Assembly: GCA_937914775.1 (NCBI GenBank)
Contig: CALDNB010000118.1
Span: 1-5,878, forward strand
Source: an uncultured Clostridia bacterium
Lineage (GTDB): Bacteria > Bacillota > Clostridia > Monoglobales > Firm-18
Direction of reading: 5' to 3'
DNA length: 5,878 nt
Positions 1 through 4,916 of this stretch are shown in pieces. Made by a program: the position numbers and the translations under genes. The first letter of the stretch is position 1. The number at the start of each line of letters is the position of its first letter. The notes beneath the pieces were generated by a model. That model ran no database searches and was not told where the DNA came from. It was given only the letters and a program-made list of their open reading frames with translations.

Positions 1-654
1 TATGCAGGTGAAGTCGGACAGACTATTGACCTGATTTTTTCAGGCGGTCTTTACATAAACGGAATTTACGAACTTGAGATACACCAGAATTTGCTTGGCG
101 TTCCCGATGCTACAGTAGAGGATATAAAAAAGGTAACAAGTCATTCTCAGGCGTTAAGCCAATGCCACGATTACATTAAACTTAAAGGTTACGAAACAGA
201 GGAGGCTACTAACACGGCTTATGCGGCGCAGGTGGTTGCACAAAAGAATGACGTGACTCTTGGTGCAATAGCAAGTTACGAAACGGCGCAGATTTACGGA
301 CTTAAAGTTTTAGAAGCAAACATTAACAAAAGCGGAGAAAACACAACCCGTTTTGCGGTGCTTTCAAAAGCAAGAGCAAATTCACCTGCTCTTACAAATT
401 CCGTTTTGATGTTTACGGTTAAAAACGAAGCGGGGTCTCTGGCGAATGCCATAAGTATAATAGGAAAGTACGGATACAATATGACTGCTTTAAGAAGCAG
501 ACCGCTTAAAAAACATTCCTGGCAGTATTATTTTTATATAGAAATTGACGGAACAACAGACACCGAAACAGGAGAGAAAATGATGAATGAATTAAAGGGT
601 GTTTGCGACAAACTTAAAATCGCAGGTACTTTTGCTCCTCATTGCGAAATTTAA
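1..654 (+). CDS. pheA: Prephenate dehydratase with ACT domain, 3' part (possibly chorismate mutase-prephenate dehydratase)
   Basis: Prephenate dehydratase converts prephenate to phenylpyruvate, the committed step to phenylalanine, in the cytoplasm. The gene enters from the left edge; 217 residues are visible and the start is outside. The first visible residues (YAGEVGQTIDL) match the region just after the PIENS motif of the catalytic domain. SHSQALSQC corresponds to the usual SHPQAL-QC motif. The catalytic TRF motif is at visible residues 116-118 (TTRFAV). The C-terminal ACT domain covers about visible residues 135-210, with GSLA in place of GALV and RSRP (165-168) in place of ESRP, the phenylalanine-binding motifs of the E. 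coli P-protein. Clostridial homologues often carry an N-terminal chorismate mutase domain; that part cannot be seen. tyrA follows after 12 nt, so the two are probably co-transcribed. The family call is firm; bifunctionality is inference. Confidence 0.95.
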   Translation, partial: YAGEVGQTIDLIFSGGLYINGIYELEIHQNLLGVPDATVEDIKKVTSHSQALSQCHDYIKLKGYETEEATNTAYAAQVVAQKNDVTLGAIASYETAQIYGLKVLEANINKSGENTTRFAVLSKARANSPALTNSVLMFTVKNEAGSLANAISIIGKYGYNMTALRSRPLKKHSWQYYFYIEIDGTTDTETGEKMMNELKGVCDKLKIAGTFAPHCEI

Positions 655-666
655 AGAGGTGGGAAA

Positions 667-1524
667 ATGATAGTAGATGTCAGTAAGAAAATATTAATAG
701 TAGGGCTTGGTCTTTTGGGAGGCAGTTATGCCAGAGGACTCAAACGATACGGTTTTAACATAAGCGCCATTACAAAGGAGCAAAGTTCAATAGACTATGC
801 TTTAAAAGAGGGTATTATTGACAGGGGTGCAACTGATATTGACAAAAAAATAATAGGAGAGGCAGACCTTGTAATATTTGCTCTTTACCCCCACGTGTTT
901 GTGGAATGGATTGAAAAATACCAAAGCCTTCTTAAAAGCGGAGCATTAATAACAGACGTAACCGGTGTAAAACGAAGCATTGTTTATAAAATTCAGGATA
1001 TGCTTCGCCCCGATGTGGAATTTATTGCTGCCCACCCTATGGCAGGGCGTGAAGTTTCGGGAGTGGAAAACAGTACGGAAAAAATGTTTGCAGATGCAAA
1101 TTACATTGTTACTCCGACTGATAAAAATACAGATGATGCAATTTCAACCTGTATGGAACTGGGGAGACTTTTAGGCTTTGCAAATGTCACCGCCCTTTCT
1201 CCCGAGCAACACGATGAAATGATAGGTTTTTTATCACAACTTACACATTGTATTGCAATTACACTTATGACTTGTAACGACAGCGAAAATATGGAAAAAT
1301 TTACAGGGGACTCCTTTAGGGACTTAACCAGAATTGCACGTATAAACGACCTTATGTGGAGTGAACTTTTTGTTTCAAACAAAGATGTGCTTTTAGACCA
1401 GATGAATAAATTTATGGACAAATTTAACGAACTGAAAACTATGCTTGAAACTGATGATATTGACGGAATGAGAGAAATGATGCGGCACTCGACCAGACGA
1501 AGAGCATTGTTTGATAAAAAATAA
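667..1524 (+). CDS. tyrA: Prephenate dehydrogenase
   Basis: This enzyme oxidatively decarboxylates prephenate to 4-hydroxyphenylpyruvate for tyrosine, using NAD(P)+. The protein is 285 aa, normal for a monofunctional TyrA without an ACT or chorismate mutase domain. The N-terminal Rossmann fold shows the dinucleotide motif G13-L-G15-L-L-G18-G-S. The HPMAG motif is at residues 123-127. The helical C-terminal domain has SQLTH (190-194) where homologues usually have SHLPH, with H194 in the conserved histidine position, and FRDLTRIAR (217-225), the usual FRD-TRIA block. The ATG at 667 has a good AGAGGTGG ribosome binding site at 656-663. It lies 12 nt after pheA and 20 nt before the DAHP synthase start. 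NAD versus NADP preference cannot be read safely from the sequence. There is no visible regulatory domain, so any tyrosine control would act at the active site or on expression. Confidence 0.95.
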   Translation: MIVDVSKKILIVGLGLLGGSYARGLKRYGFNISAITKEQSSIDYALKEGIIDRGATDIDKKIIGEADLVIFALYPHVFVEWIEKYQSLLKSGALITDVTGVKRSIVYKIQDMLRPDVEFIAAHPMAGREVSGVENSTEKMFADANYIVTPTDKNTDDAISTCMELGRLLGFANVTALSPEQHDEMIGFLSQLTHCIAITLMTCNDSENMEKFTGDSFRDLTRIARINDLMWSELFVSNKDVLLDQMNKFMDKFNELKTMLETDDIDGMREMMRHSTRRRALFDKK

Positions 1525-1531
1525 TTATATT

Positions 1532-1536
1532 GGAGG
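1532..1536 (+). promoter_or_regulatory. Ribosome binding site fixing the DAHP synthase start
   Basis: GGAGG lies 8 nt before the ATG at 1545. An in-frame TTG at 1530 overlaps this site and cannot be served by it, so the ATG at 1545 is the better start. Confidence 0.85.
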
Positions 1537-1544
1537 AAATTAAA

Positions 1545-2573
1545 ATGAATATGGATTTCAAACGTAAATTACCTATACCTATGGATATAAAGGCGCAGTA
1601 TCCCGTAACACCTGAAATTGAAAAAATCAAAACAAAACGAGATGAAGAAATTAAAGCGGTTTTTGAGGGTAAAGACCAAAGACTTATTCTTGTTATAGGA
1701 CCTTGTTCTGCTGATAAAGATGACAGCGTAATTGACTACATTTCACGTTTAAGAGAAGTGCAGGAGAAAGTAGCCGATAAAATTCTTATAATACCAAGAA
1801 TTTACACAAACAAACCACGTACGACAGGTGATGGTTACAAAGGAATGTTACACCAGCCCGACCCCAACAAGGAGTCCGATATGCTAAAGGGTGTTGTTGC
1901 AATAAGAAATCTGCACATAAGAGCAATTAAGGAAACAGGTTTTACCTGTGCAGACGAGATGCTTTATCCTGAAAATTACAGATACCTTTCCGATATATTG
2001 TCTTATGTGGCAATTGGTGCAAGGTCTGTTGAAAATCAAAAGCATCGTCTTACTGCCAGCGGTCTTGATATCCCCGTAGGTATGAAAAATCCTACTGCAG
2101 GCGATATTTCCGTTATGATGAATTCTATTACCGCTGCCCAGCATTCTCATACATTTATTTACAGAGGATGGGAAGTAGAAAGTCACGGAAATCCTCTGGC
2201 ACATGCTATTTTAAGAGGATATGTAAACAAACACGGTCAGTCGATGCCAAACTATCATTACGAAGACCTTATCCATCTTGCGGAAATATATGAAAAATCA
2301 GGTCTTGCAAACCCTGCTGTTATTGTGGATACCAACCACGCAAACTCTGGCAAACAATGGATGGAGCAACCGAGAATTGCAAAAGAAGTGCTTCACAGTT
2401 GCCGTCATTCCGACGATGTTAAAAAGATTGTAAAGGGATTGATGATAGAAAGTTATATTGAAGACGGAGCACAAAAACAAGAAGAGGGTATTTACGGAAA
2501 ATCTATTACAGACCCATGTCTTGGCTGGGAAAAGACGGAACGCTTAATCTACGATTTGGCTGACGTTCTTTAG
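1545..2573 (+). CDS. aroF: DAHP synthase (3-deoxy-7-phosphoheptulonate synthase), type I, AroG-like
   Basis: This enzyme condenses phosphoenolpyruvate with erythrose 4-phosphate, the first step of the shikimate pathway. The protein is 342 aa from the ATG at 1545, close to E. coli AroG (about 350 aa). Recognisable blocks are GPCSAD (52-57), KPRTT (90-94), the GARSVENQKHR block, ASGL-PVG-KN, DTNHANSGKQ (262-271) and YGKSITDPCLGWE. The four metal ligands of AroG (Cys61, His268, Glu302, Asp326) correspond to C54, H265, E302 and D323, so the active site looks complete. Small differences are DTNHANS where AroG has DFSHANS, and ESY where it has ESH. It follows tyrA by 20 nt and precedes the DUF554 gene by 14 nt. 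Type I alpha enzymes are often feedback-inhibited by an aromatic amino acid; which one applies here cannot be told. The symbol could equally be aroG or aroH. Confidence 0.95.
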   Translation: MNMDFKRKLPIPMDIKAQYPVTPEIEKIKTKRDEEIKAVFEGKDQRLILVIGPCSADKDDSVIDYISRLREVQEKVADKILIIPRIYTNKPRTTGDGYKGMLHQPDPNKESDMLKGVVAIRNLHIRAIKETGFTCADEMLYPENYRYLSDILSYVAIGARSVENQKHRLTASGLDIPVGMKNPTAGDISVMMNSITAAQHSHTFIYRGWEVESHGNPLAHAILRGYVNKHGQSMPNYHYEDLIHLAEIYEKSGLANPAVIVDTNHANSGKQWMEQPRIAKEVLHSCRHSDDVKKIVKGLMIESYIEDGAQKQEEGIYGKSITDPCLGWEKTERLIYDLADVL

Positions 2574-2587
2574 AAGAGGTACAGGAA

Positions 2588-3280
2588 ATGTTTGGTGTTA
2601 TTGTAAATGTTATAACAGTAATTATAGGCTCGTGTATCGGTCTGCTGCTTAAAAAAGGTATTTCTCAAAAATTAAGCACGGCAGCAATAACTGGATTGGG
2701 TGCCTGTACTCTGTATATCGGCATATCGGGAAGTCTTTGCGGCGAAAATGCTCTTGTTGTTATTGCTTCGGTTGTGCTGGGCGTAATATCAGGAACACTT
2801 TTAAATATTGACGGTGCAATAAATAACCTTGGTAAAAACATAGAAACCAAATTCAAAAAAGACGGGCAGGGCGTTTCTCTTGCTGAAGGTCTTGTAAATG
2901 CCACGCTGTTGTTTTGTGTAGGTTCAATGACGGTTACAGGCTCAATTCAGGCAGGTCTTACAGGGGATAATTCAATACTTATAACAAAAGCAACACTTGA
3001 TTTGGTGTCTTCTGTTATGTTGGCGTCAAGTCTTGGCTTTGGTGTGCTTTTGTCATCAGTATCTGTATTTGTTATACAGGGAGGACTTGTTCTTCTGGCA
3101 GGACTTATTGCTCCTTTTATGAGCACAGGCGCAATTAATGAAATGACTTGTGTGGGCTCAATTTTGATTATTATGATAGGTACTAATTTAATGGGCATTA
3201 CCAAGATAAAAGTTGCAGACTTTTTACCTGCAATTATTTACGCCCCTGTTATATATAATCTCATAAATTTGTTTAAATAA
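2588..3280 (+). CDS. DUF554 family integral membrane protein (YdfK/YqgA-like)
   Basis: The protein has 230 aa, almost entirely hydrophobic. It resembles the DUF554 family by its N-terminal pattern: FGVIVNVITVIIGSCIGLLL, a short basic loop (KKGISQKL), then a Gly-rich helix (AAITGLGACTLYIGISGSL). About seven membrane segments can be drawn, near residues 2-21, 31-50, 55-74, 102-124, 138-178 (probably two passes), 188-208 and 211-229. One charged amphipathic stretch near 75-98 is probably cytoplasmic. The family has no established substrate; a transport role is often assumed but I cannot support one. An AGAAGAGG ribosome binding site ends 8 nt before the ATG, and the gene starts 14 nt after the DAHP synthase stop, so it is probably the last gene of the aromatic operon. 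No intrinsic terminator is visible after it; the next promoter begins 12 nt past its stop codon. Confidence 0.85.
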   Translation: MFGVIVNVITVIIGSCIGLLLKKGISQKLSTAAITGLGACTLYIGISGSLCGENALVVIASVVLGVISGTLLNIDGAINNLGKNIETKFKKDGQGVSLAEGLVNATLLFCVGSMTVTGSIQAGLTGDNSILITKATLDLVSSVMLASSLGFGVLLSSVSVFVIQGGLVLLAGLIAPFMSTGAINEMTCVGSILIIMIGTNLMGITKIKVADFLPAIIYAPVIYNLINLFK

Positions 3281-3291
3281 AAAAATAAAAC

Positions 3292-3320
3292 TTGACAAAA
3301 CGAAAATTATGTGCTATAAT
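3292..3320 (+). promoter_or_regulatory. Consensus sigma-A promoter for the 3D-domain gene
   Basis: A perfect -35 TTGACA (3292-3297) and a perfect -10 TATAAT (3315-3320) are separated by exactly 17 nt. Transcription should start around 3326-3328, at the base of the first leader hairpin. A promoter this close to consensus suggests strong vegetative expression, unless the leader limits it. Confidence 0.9.
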
Positions 3321-3325
3321 CCCAA

Positions 3326-3387
3326 TCGACAATTATCACCTTGCGTCGGAATGCCTTATTTTGACGGATTTTGTGGTAATTAGTCGA
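3326..3387 (+). other. Leader hairpin 1
   Basis: TCGAC-AATTATCAC (3326-3339) pairs with GTGGTAATT (3373-3381) and GTCGA (3383-3387). This gives 14 bp with one T-G wobble and a single bulged A at 3382. Inside, CGTC (3344-3347) pairs with GACG (3363-3366), leaving a 15-nt apical loop that contains the AATGCCTT segment. The hairpin starts almost exactly at the predicted transcription start. Confidence 0.65.
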
Positions 3388-3391
3388 GCAA

Positions 3392-3444
3392 ATGTTGCAT
3401 AAAAAGTATTCTATTTTCTGTCAGAATAGAGTATAATGCAATAT
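3392..3444 (+). other. Leader hairpin 2
   Basis: The outer helix pairs 3392-3400 (ATGTTGCAT) with 3436-3444 (ATGCAATAT), 9 bp with one wobble. After an asymmetric internal loop (3401-3406 against 3434-3435), the inner helix pairs TATTCTATT (3407-3415) with AATAGAGTA (3425-3433), again 9 bp with one wobble, closing a 9-nt loop. No T-tract follows on the + strand, so it does not look like a terminator. Confidence 0.65.
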
Positions 3445-3491
3445 GAAAAAAGGGGCATTAATCAGAGGTTTTGGTTGTGCTTCGAATAATT

Positions 3492-3496
3492 GGAGG
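3492..3496 (+). promoter_or_regulatory. Ribosome binding site fixing the 3D-domain gene start
   Basis: GGAGG lies 5 nt before the ATG at 3502. The in-frame TTG at 3490 overlaps this site and would lack its own, so the ATG is preferred. Confidence 0.85.
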
Positions 3497-3501
3497 TTAA
3501 A

Positions 3502-4584
3502 ATGCGACTGATAGACAAAGTCGTAAACAAATACTCCAAATGGCGTATTGCAATAACGTTGGTTGTTGTAATGGTTGTTATGGCACAGTTTGTGTCAGGG
3601 GTAGTTTACGCAATGTCAAAACAGGTTAGCATCGTTGACAGTCTTGGAAGTAAAAGAATAATTAAGACTTATCTTAACAACGCGGCCGACGTTTTGGAAC
3701 AGCAGGGAATTTGCCTGAACGAAGGAGACGAGGTTTCACCGTCACAGGATGAACTTTTAGTTGACGGCGATGTAATCACTATCTCCCGTGCCAAAAAAAT
3801 CACGCTTGTAGATGGCATTAATTCCTTTGAAAAACTAACCGGTAAGAAAACTGTTGGAGAAGTATTTGCACAGTTTGCCGGGGACACAAAAAAAGGCACG
3901 GTATTAAATCACGAAATGGACGATGAAGTATATGAAGGTATGGTTATTGAAATAGCATACCTTGAAGAAGAAATCGTGTCCGTTGAAACAGAAGTTGCTT
4001 TTGCAACAGAGAAAAAAGCAACATCTGCAATTCCTGCAGGAACAACTGCTGTTAAGCAGGAAGGTAAAAATGGTCTTACAAATGACCGTTACAAGGTTTA
4101 TTATGAAAACGGCAAAGAGGTTGCACGTGAACTTGTGGAACGTACTGTCGTAAGAGAAGCAGTCAATGAAGTAGTTGAATACGGCGTAAGAACTGCCCAG
4201 GGCTCACTTGCATATCACAAGGGAGGCTCAGTGGTTTCACGTTCAGGCGGTGAATTCAGATACAAAACTTATATTGACTGTGTGGCAACTGCTTATGATT
4301 TAAGTTATGAGAGTTGCGGTAAAAATCCCGGTGACAGAGGTTACGGTATTACTGCTTCAGGTATGAAAGCAGGATACGGAGTTATTGCAGTTGACAGAAA
4401 CGTAATTCCTCTTGGCACTAAACTGTACATTGAGGCAGTTGACGGCTCCTGGGTTTACGGTAATGCAGTAGCAGGAGATACCGGCGGTGCAATTAAGGGT
4501 AACAGAATTGACCTGTTCTTTAATACAAGACAGGAATGTATGAATTTTGGCAGAAGAACTGCAAGGGTTTATATACTTGAATAG
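3502..4584 (+). CDS. Exported DUF348-G5-3D domain protein, probable peptidoglycan-active enzyme (YabE-like)
   Basis: The protein has 360 aa from the ATG at 3502. A basic N-terminus is followed by one hydrophobic segment (about 16-37) ending VVYA-M, which may be a cleaved signal peptide or an anchor. Two ubiquitin-like DUF348 modules follow (about 42-97 and 100-152), then a G5 domain (about 155-228), a Gly/Ser linker, and a C-terminal 3D domain (about 254-360). The 3D domain shows its three defining aspartates in AVD (D298), AGDTGG (D326) and NRID (D337), plus the IPLGTKLYIE and AIKGNRID blocks. 3D domains resemble the core of MltA lytic transglycosylases. With G5 and DUF348, as in YabE and RpfB-type proteins, this points to wall remodelling or resuscitation outside the membrane. 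It has its own strong promoter and structured leader, and a terminator lies about 100 nt downstream. Cleavage activity itself is inferred. Confidence 0.9.
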   Translation: MRLIDKVVNKYSKWRIAITLVVVMVVMAQFVSGVVYAMSKQVSIVDSLGSKRIIKTYLNNAADVLEQQGICLNEGDEVSPSQDELLVDGDVITISRAKKITLVDGINSFEKLTGKKTVGEVFAQFAGDTKKGTVLNHEMDDEVYEGMVIEIAYLEEEIVSVETEVAFATEKKATSAIPAGTTAVKQEGKNGLTNDRYKVYYENGKEVARELVERTVVREAVNEVVEYGVRTAQGSLAYHKGGSVVSRSGGEFRYKTYIDCVATAYDLSYESCGKNPGDRGYGITASGMKAGYGVIAVDRNVIPLGTKLYIEAVDGSWVYGNAVAGDTGGAIKGNRIDLFFNTRQECMNFGRRTARVYILE

Positions 4585-4587
4585 TAA

Positions 4588-4675
4588 GGGGCGTAAAAAA
4601 AGCCCAGACCGCAAAAAGGCAGGGATAAAAATAACCCCTGTAAGATAACGGTAATAACTTTATAATTTGTTATTG
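4588..4675 (+). other. Weak inverted repeats after the 3D-domain gene
   Basis: Three short stems are present: GGGC (4589-4592) with GCCC (4602-4605); CAGGG (4620-4624) with CCCTG (4636-4640), which competes with AGGGG (4587-4591) pairing CCCCT (4635-4639); and AATAAC (4653-4658) with GTTATT (4669-4674). None is followed by a T-tract, so none is a good terminator. They may simply be 3' UTR structure. Confidence 0.35.
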
Positions 4676-4684
4676 TATATGTTG

Positions 4685-4714
4685 AAAAAGGTCTTTCCAT
4701 AGACCTTTTTCTTT
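4685..4714 (+). terminator. Intrinsic (Rho-independent) terminator
   Basis: AAAAAGGTCT (4685-4694) and AGACCTTTTT (4701-4710) form a perfect 10-bp stem with a 6-nt loop, and a T-rich tail continues to about 4719. It ends the 3D-domain gene transcript about 100 nt past the stop codon. The A-run before the stem could let it work weakly on the opposite strand too. Confidence 0.9.
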
Positions 4715-4737
4715 TATTTGTTGCCTTTTTTGCTATA

Positions 4738-4821
4738 AACAAACCTCGCCACTCGATGTACCTTTGTACACCTTCGGGTGCCCCAAATCAAGACAAATGT
4801 CTTGATTTGGCTCAGTTTGTT
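4738..4821. repeat. 84-nt double-hairpin palindromic element with a closing helix
   Basis: AACAAAC (4738-4744) pairs with GTTTGTT (4815-4821) and encloses two hairpins. Hairpin A pairs CACTCGATGTAC (4750-4761) with GTACA (4766-4770) and TCGGGTG (4774-4780), 12 bp with one wobble and a 3-nt bulge; part of it can instead form a CACC-TTCG-GGTG tetraloop hairpin. Hairpin B pairs 4783-4795 (CCAAATCAAGACA) with 4798-4810, a perfect 13-bp stem around a central AA. Its higher local GC and dense palindromy contrast with the T-rich flanks. It lies between the terminator and the lipase gene and contains no ORF. It could be a dispersed REP- or MITE-like repeat or a small structured RNA; no second copy occurs in this window. 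Confidence 0.55.
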
Positions 4822-4904
4822 CATTCTGCATCTTTTTTTCCATCCCCTATTTTACATCTTTTTTATATATTGACTTTTTTATAAATTTATGTCAAACTGT
4901 ATGT
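4822..4904 (+). promoter_or_regulatory. T-rich upstream region of the lipase gene, promoter not resolved
   Basis: This AT-rich stretch presumably carries the promoter of the downstream hydrolase, because a terminator isolates that gene from upstream transcription. TTGACT (4870-4875) is a good -35-like hexamer, but no convincing -10 lies 16-18 nt after it. TATAAA (4880-4885) is -10-like but lacks a -35 at the right distance. CTTTTTTATA occurs twice, at 4858-4867 and 4874-4883. With the preceding double-hairpin element and terminator, this completes the 332-nt stretch without a gene after 4584. Confidence 0.3.
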
Positions 4905-4916
4905 AGGAGTGGTAGT

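Larger units (their letters stand above)
3326..3501 (+). promoter_or_regulatory. Long structured 5' leader of the 3D-domain gene, candidate cis-regulatory RNA
   Basis: About 175 nt separate the expected transcription start from the ATG at 3502. The leader holds hairpin 1 (3326-3387) and hairpin 2 (3392-3444). In addition, AATGCCTT (3350-3357) in the apical part of hairpin 1 can pair with GGGGCATT (3452-3459), giving 8 bp with two G-U pairs. Because that partner lies outside hairpin 1, the pairing would make a pseudoknot with hairpin 2 enclosed. The Shine-Dalgarno site lies about 32 nt past the pseudoknot. No poly-U terminator is present, so any control would more likely act on translation or RNA stability. 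I looked for ydaO (c-di-AMP) signatures because that class is known near cell-wall genes, and did not see them. The folding was done by eye. Confidence 0.5.

Noticed and set aside
1101..1421. Open frame of 106 codons on the minus strand within tyrA
   Set aside because: It is a shadow of the conserved tyrA frame without ribosome binding site or recognisable domain.
1530..1544. TTG start extending DAHP synthase by five residues
   Set aside because: The TTG overlaps the GGAGG ribosome binding site that serves the ATG at 1545.
3351..3383. Ten-codon ORF (MPYFDGFCGN) inside leader hairpin 1, considered as a leader peptide
   Set aside because: It has no proper Shine-Dalgarno, lies within the hairpin, and no terminator/antiterminator arrangement follows.
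3432..3437. TATAAT as a second -10 box for the 3D-domain gene
   Set aside because: The hexamer 17 nt upstream (TTCTAT) is a poor -35, and the bases are part of leader hairpin 2. The promoter at 3292-3320 is far better.
3326..3501. ydaO/yuaA c-di-AMP riboswitch
   Set aside because: The class is known near cell-wall genes, but its G-rich conserved core and overall size are not present.
3490..3501. TTG start extending the 3D-domain protein by four residues
   Set aside because: The TTG overlaps the GGAGG that serves the ATG at 3502 and has no site of its own.
4588..4640. First terminator directly after the 3D-domain gene
   Set aside because: The stems are only 4-5 bp and no T-tract follows; the real terminator is at 4685-4714.
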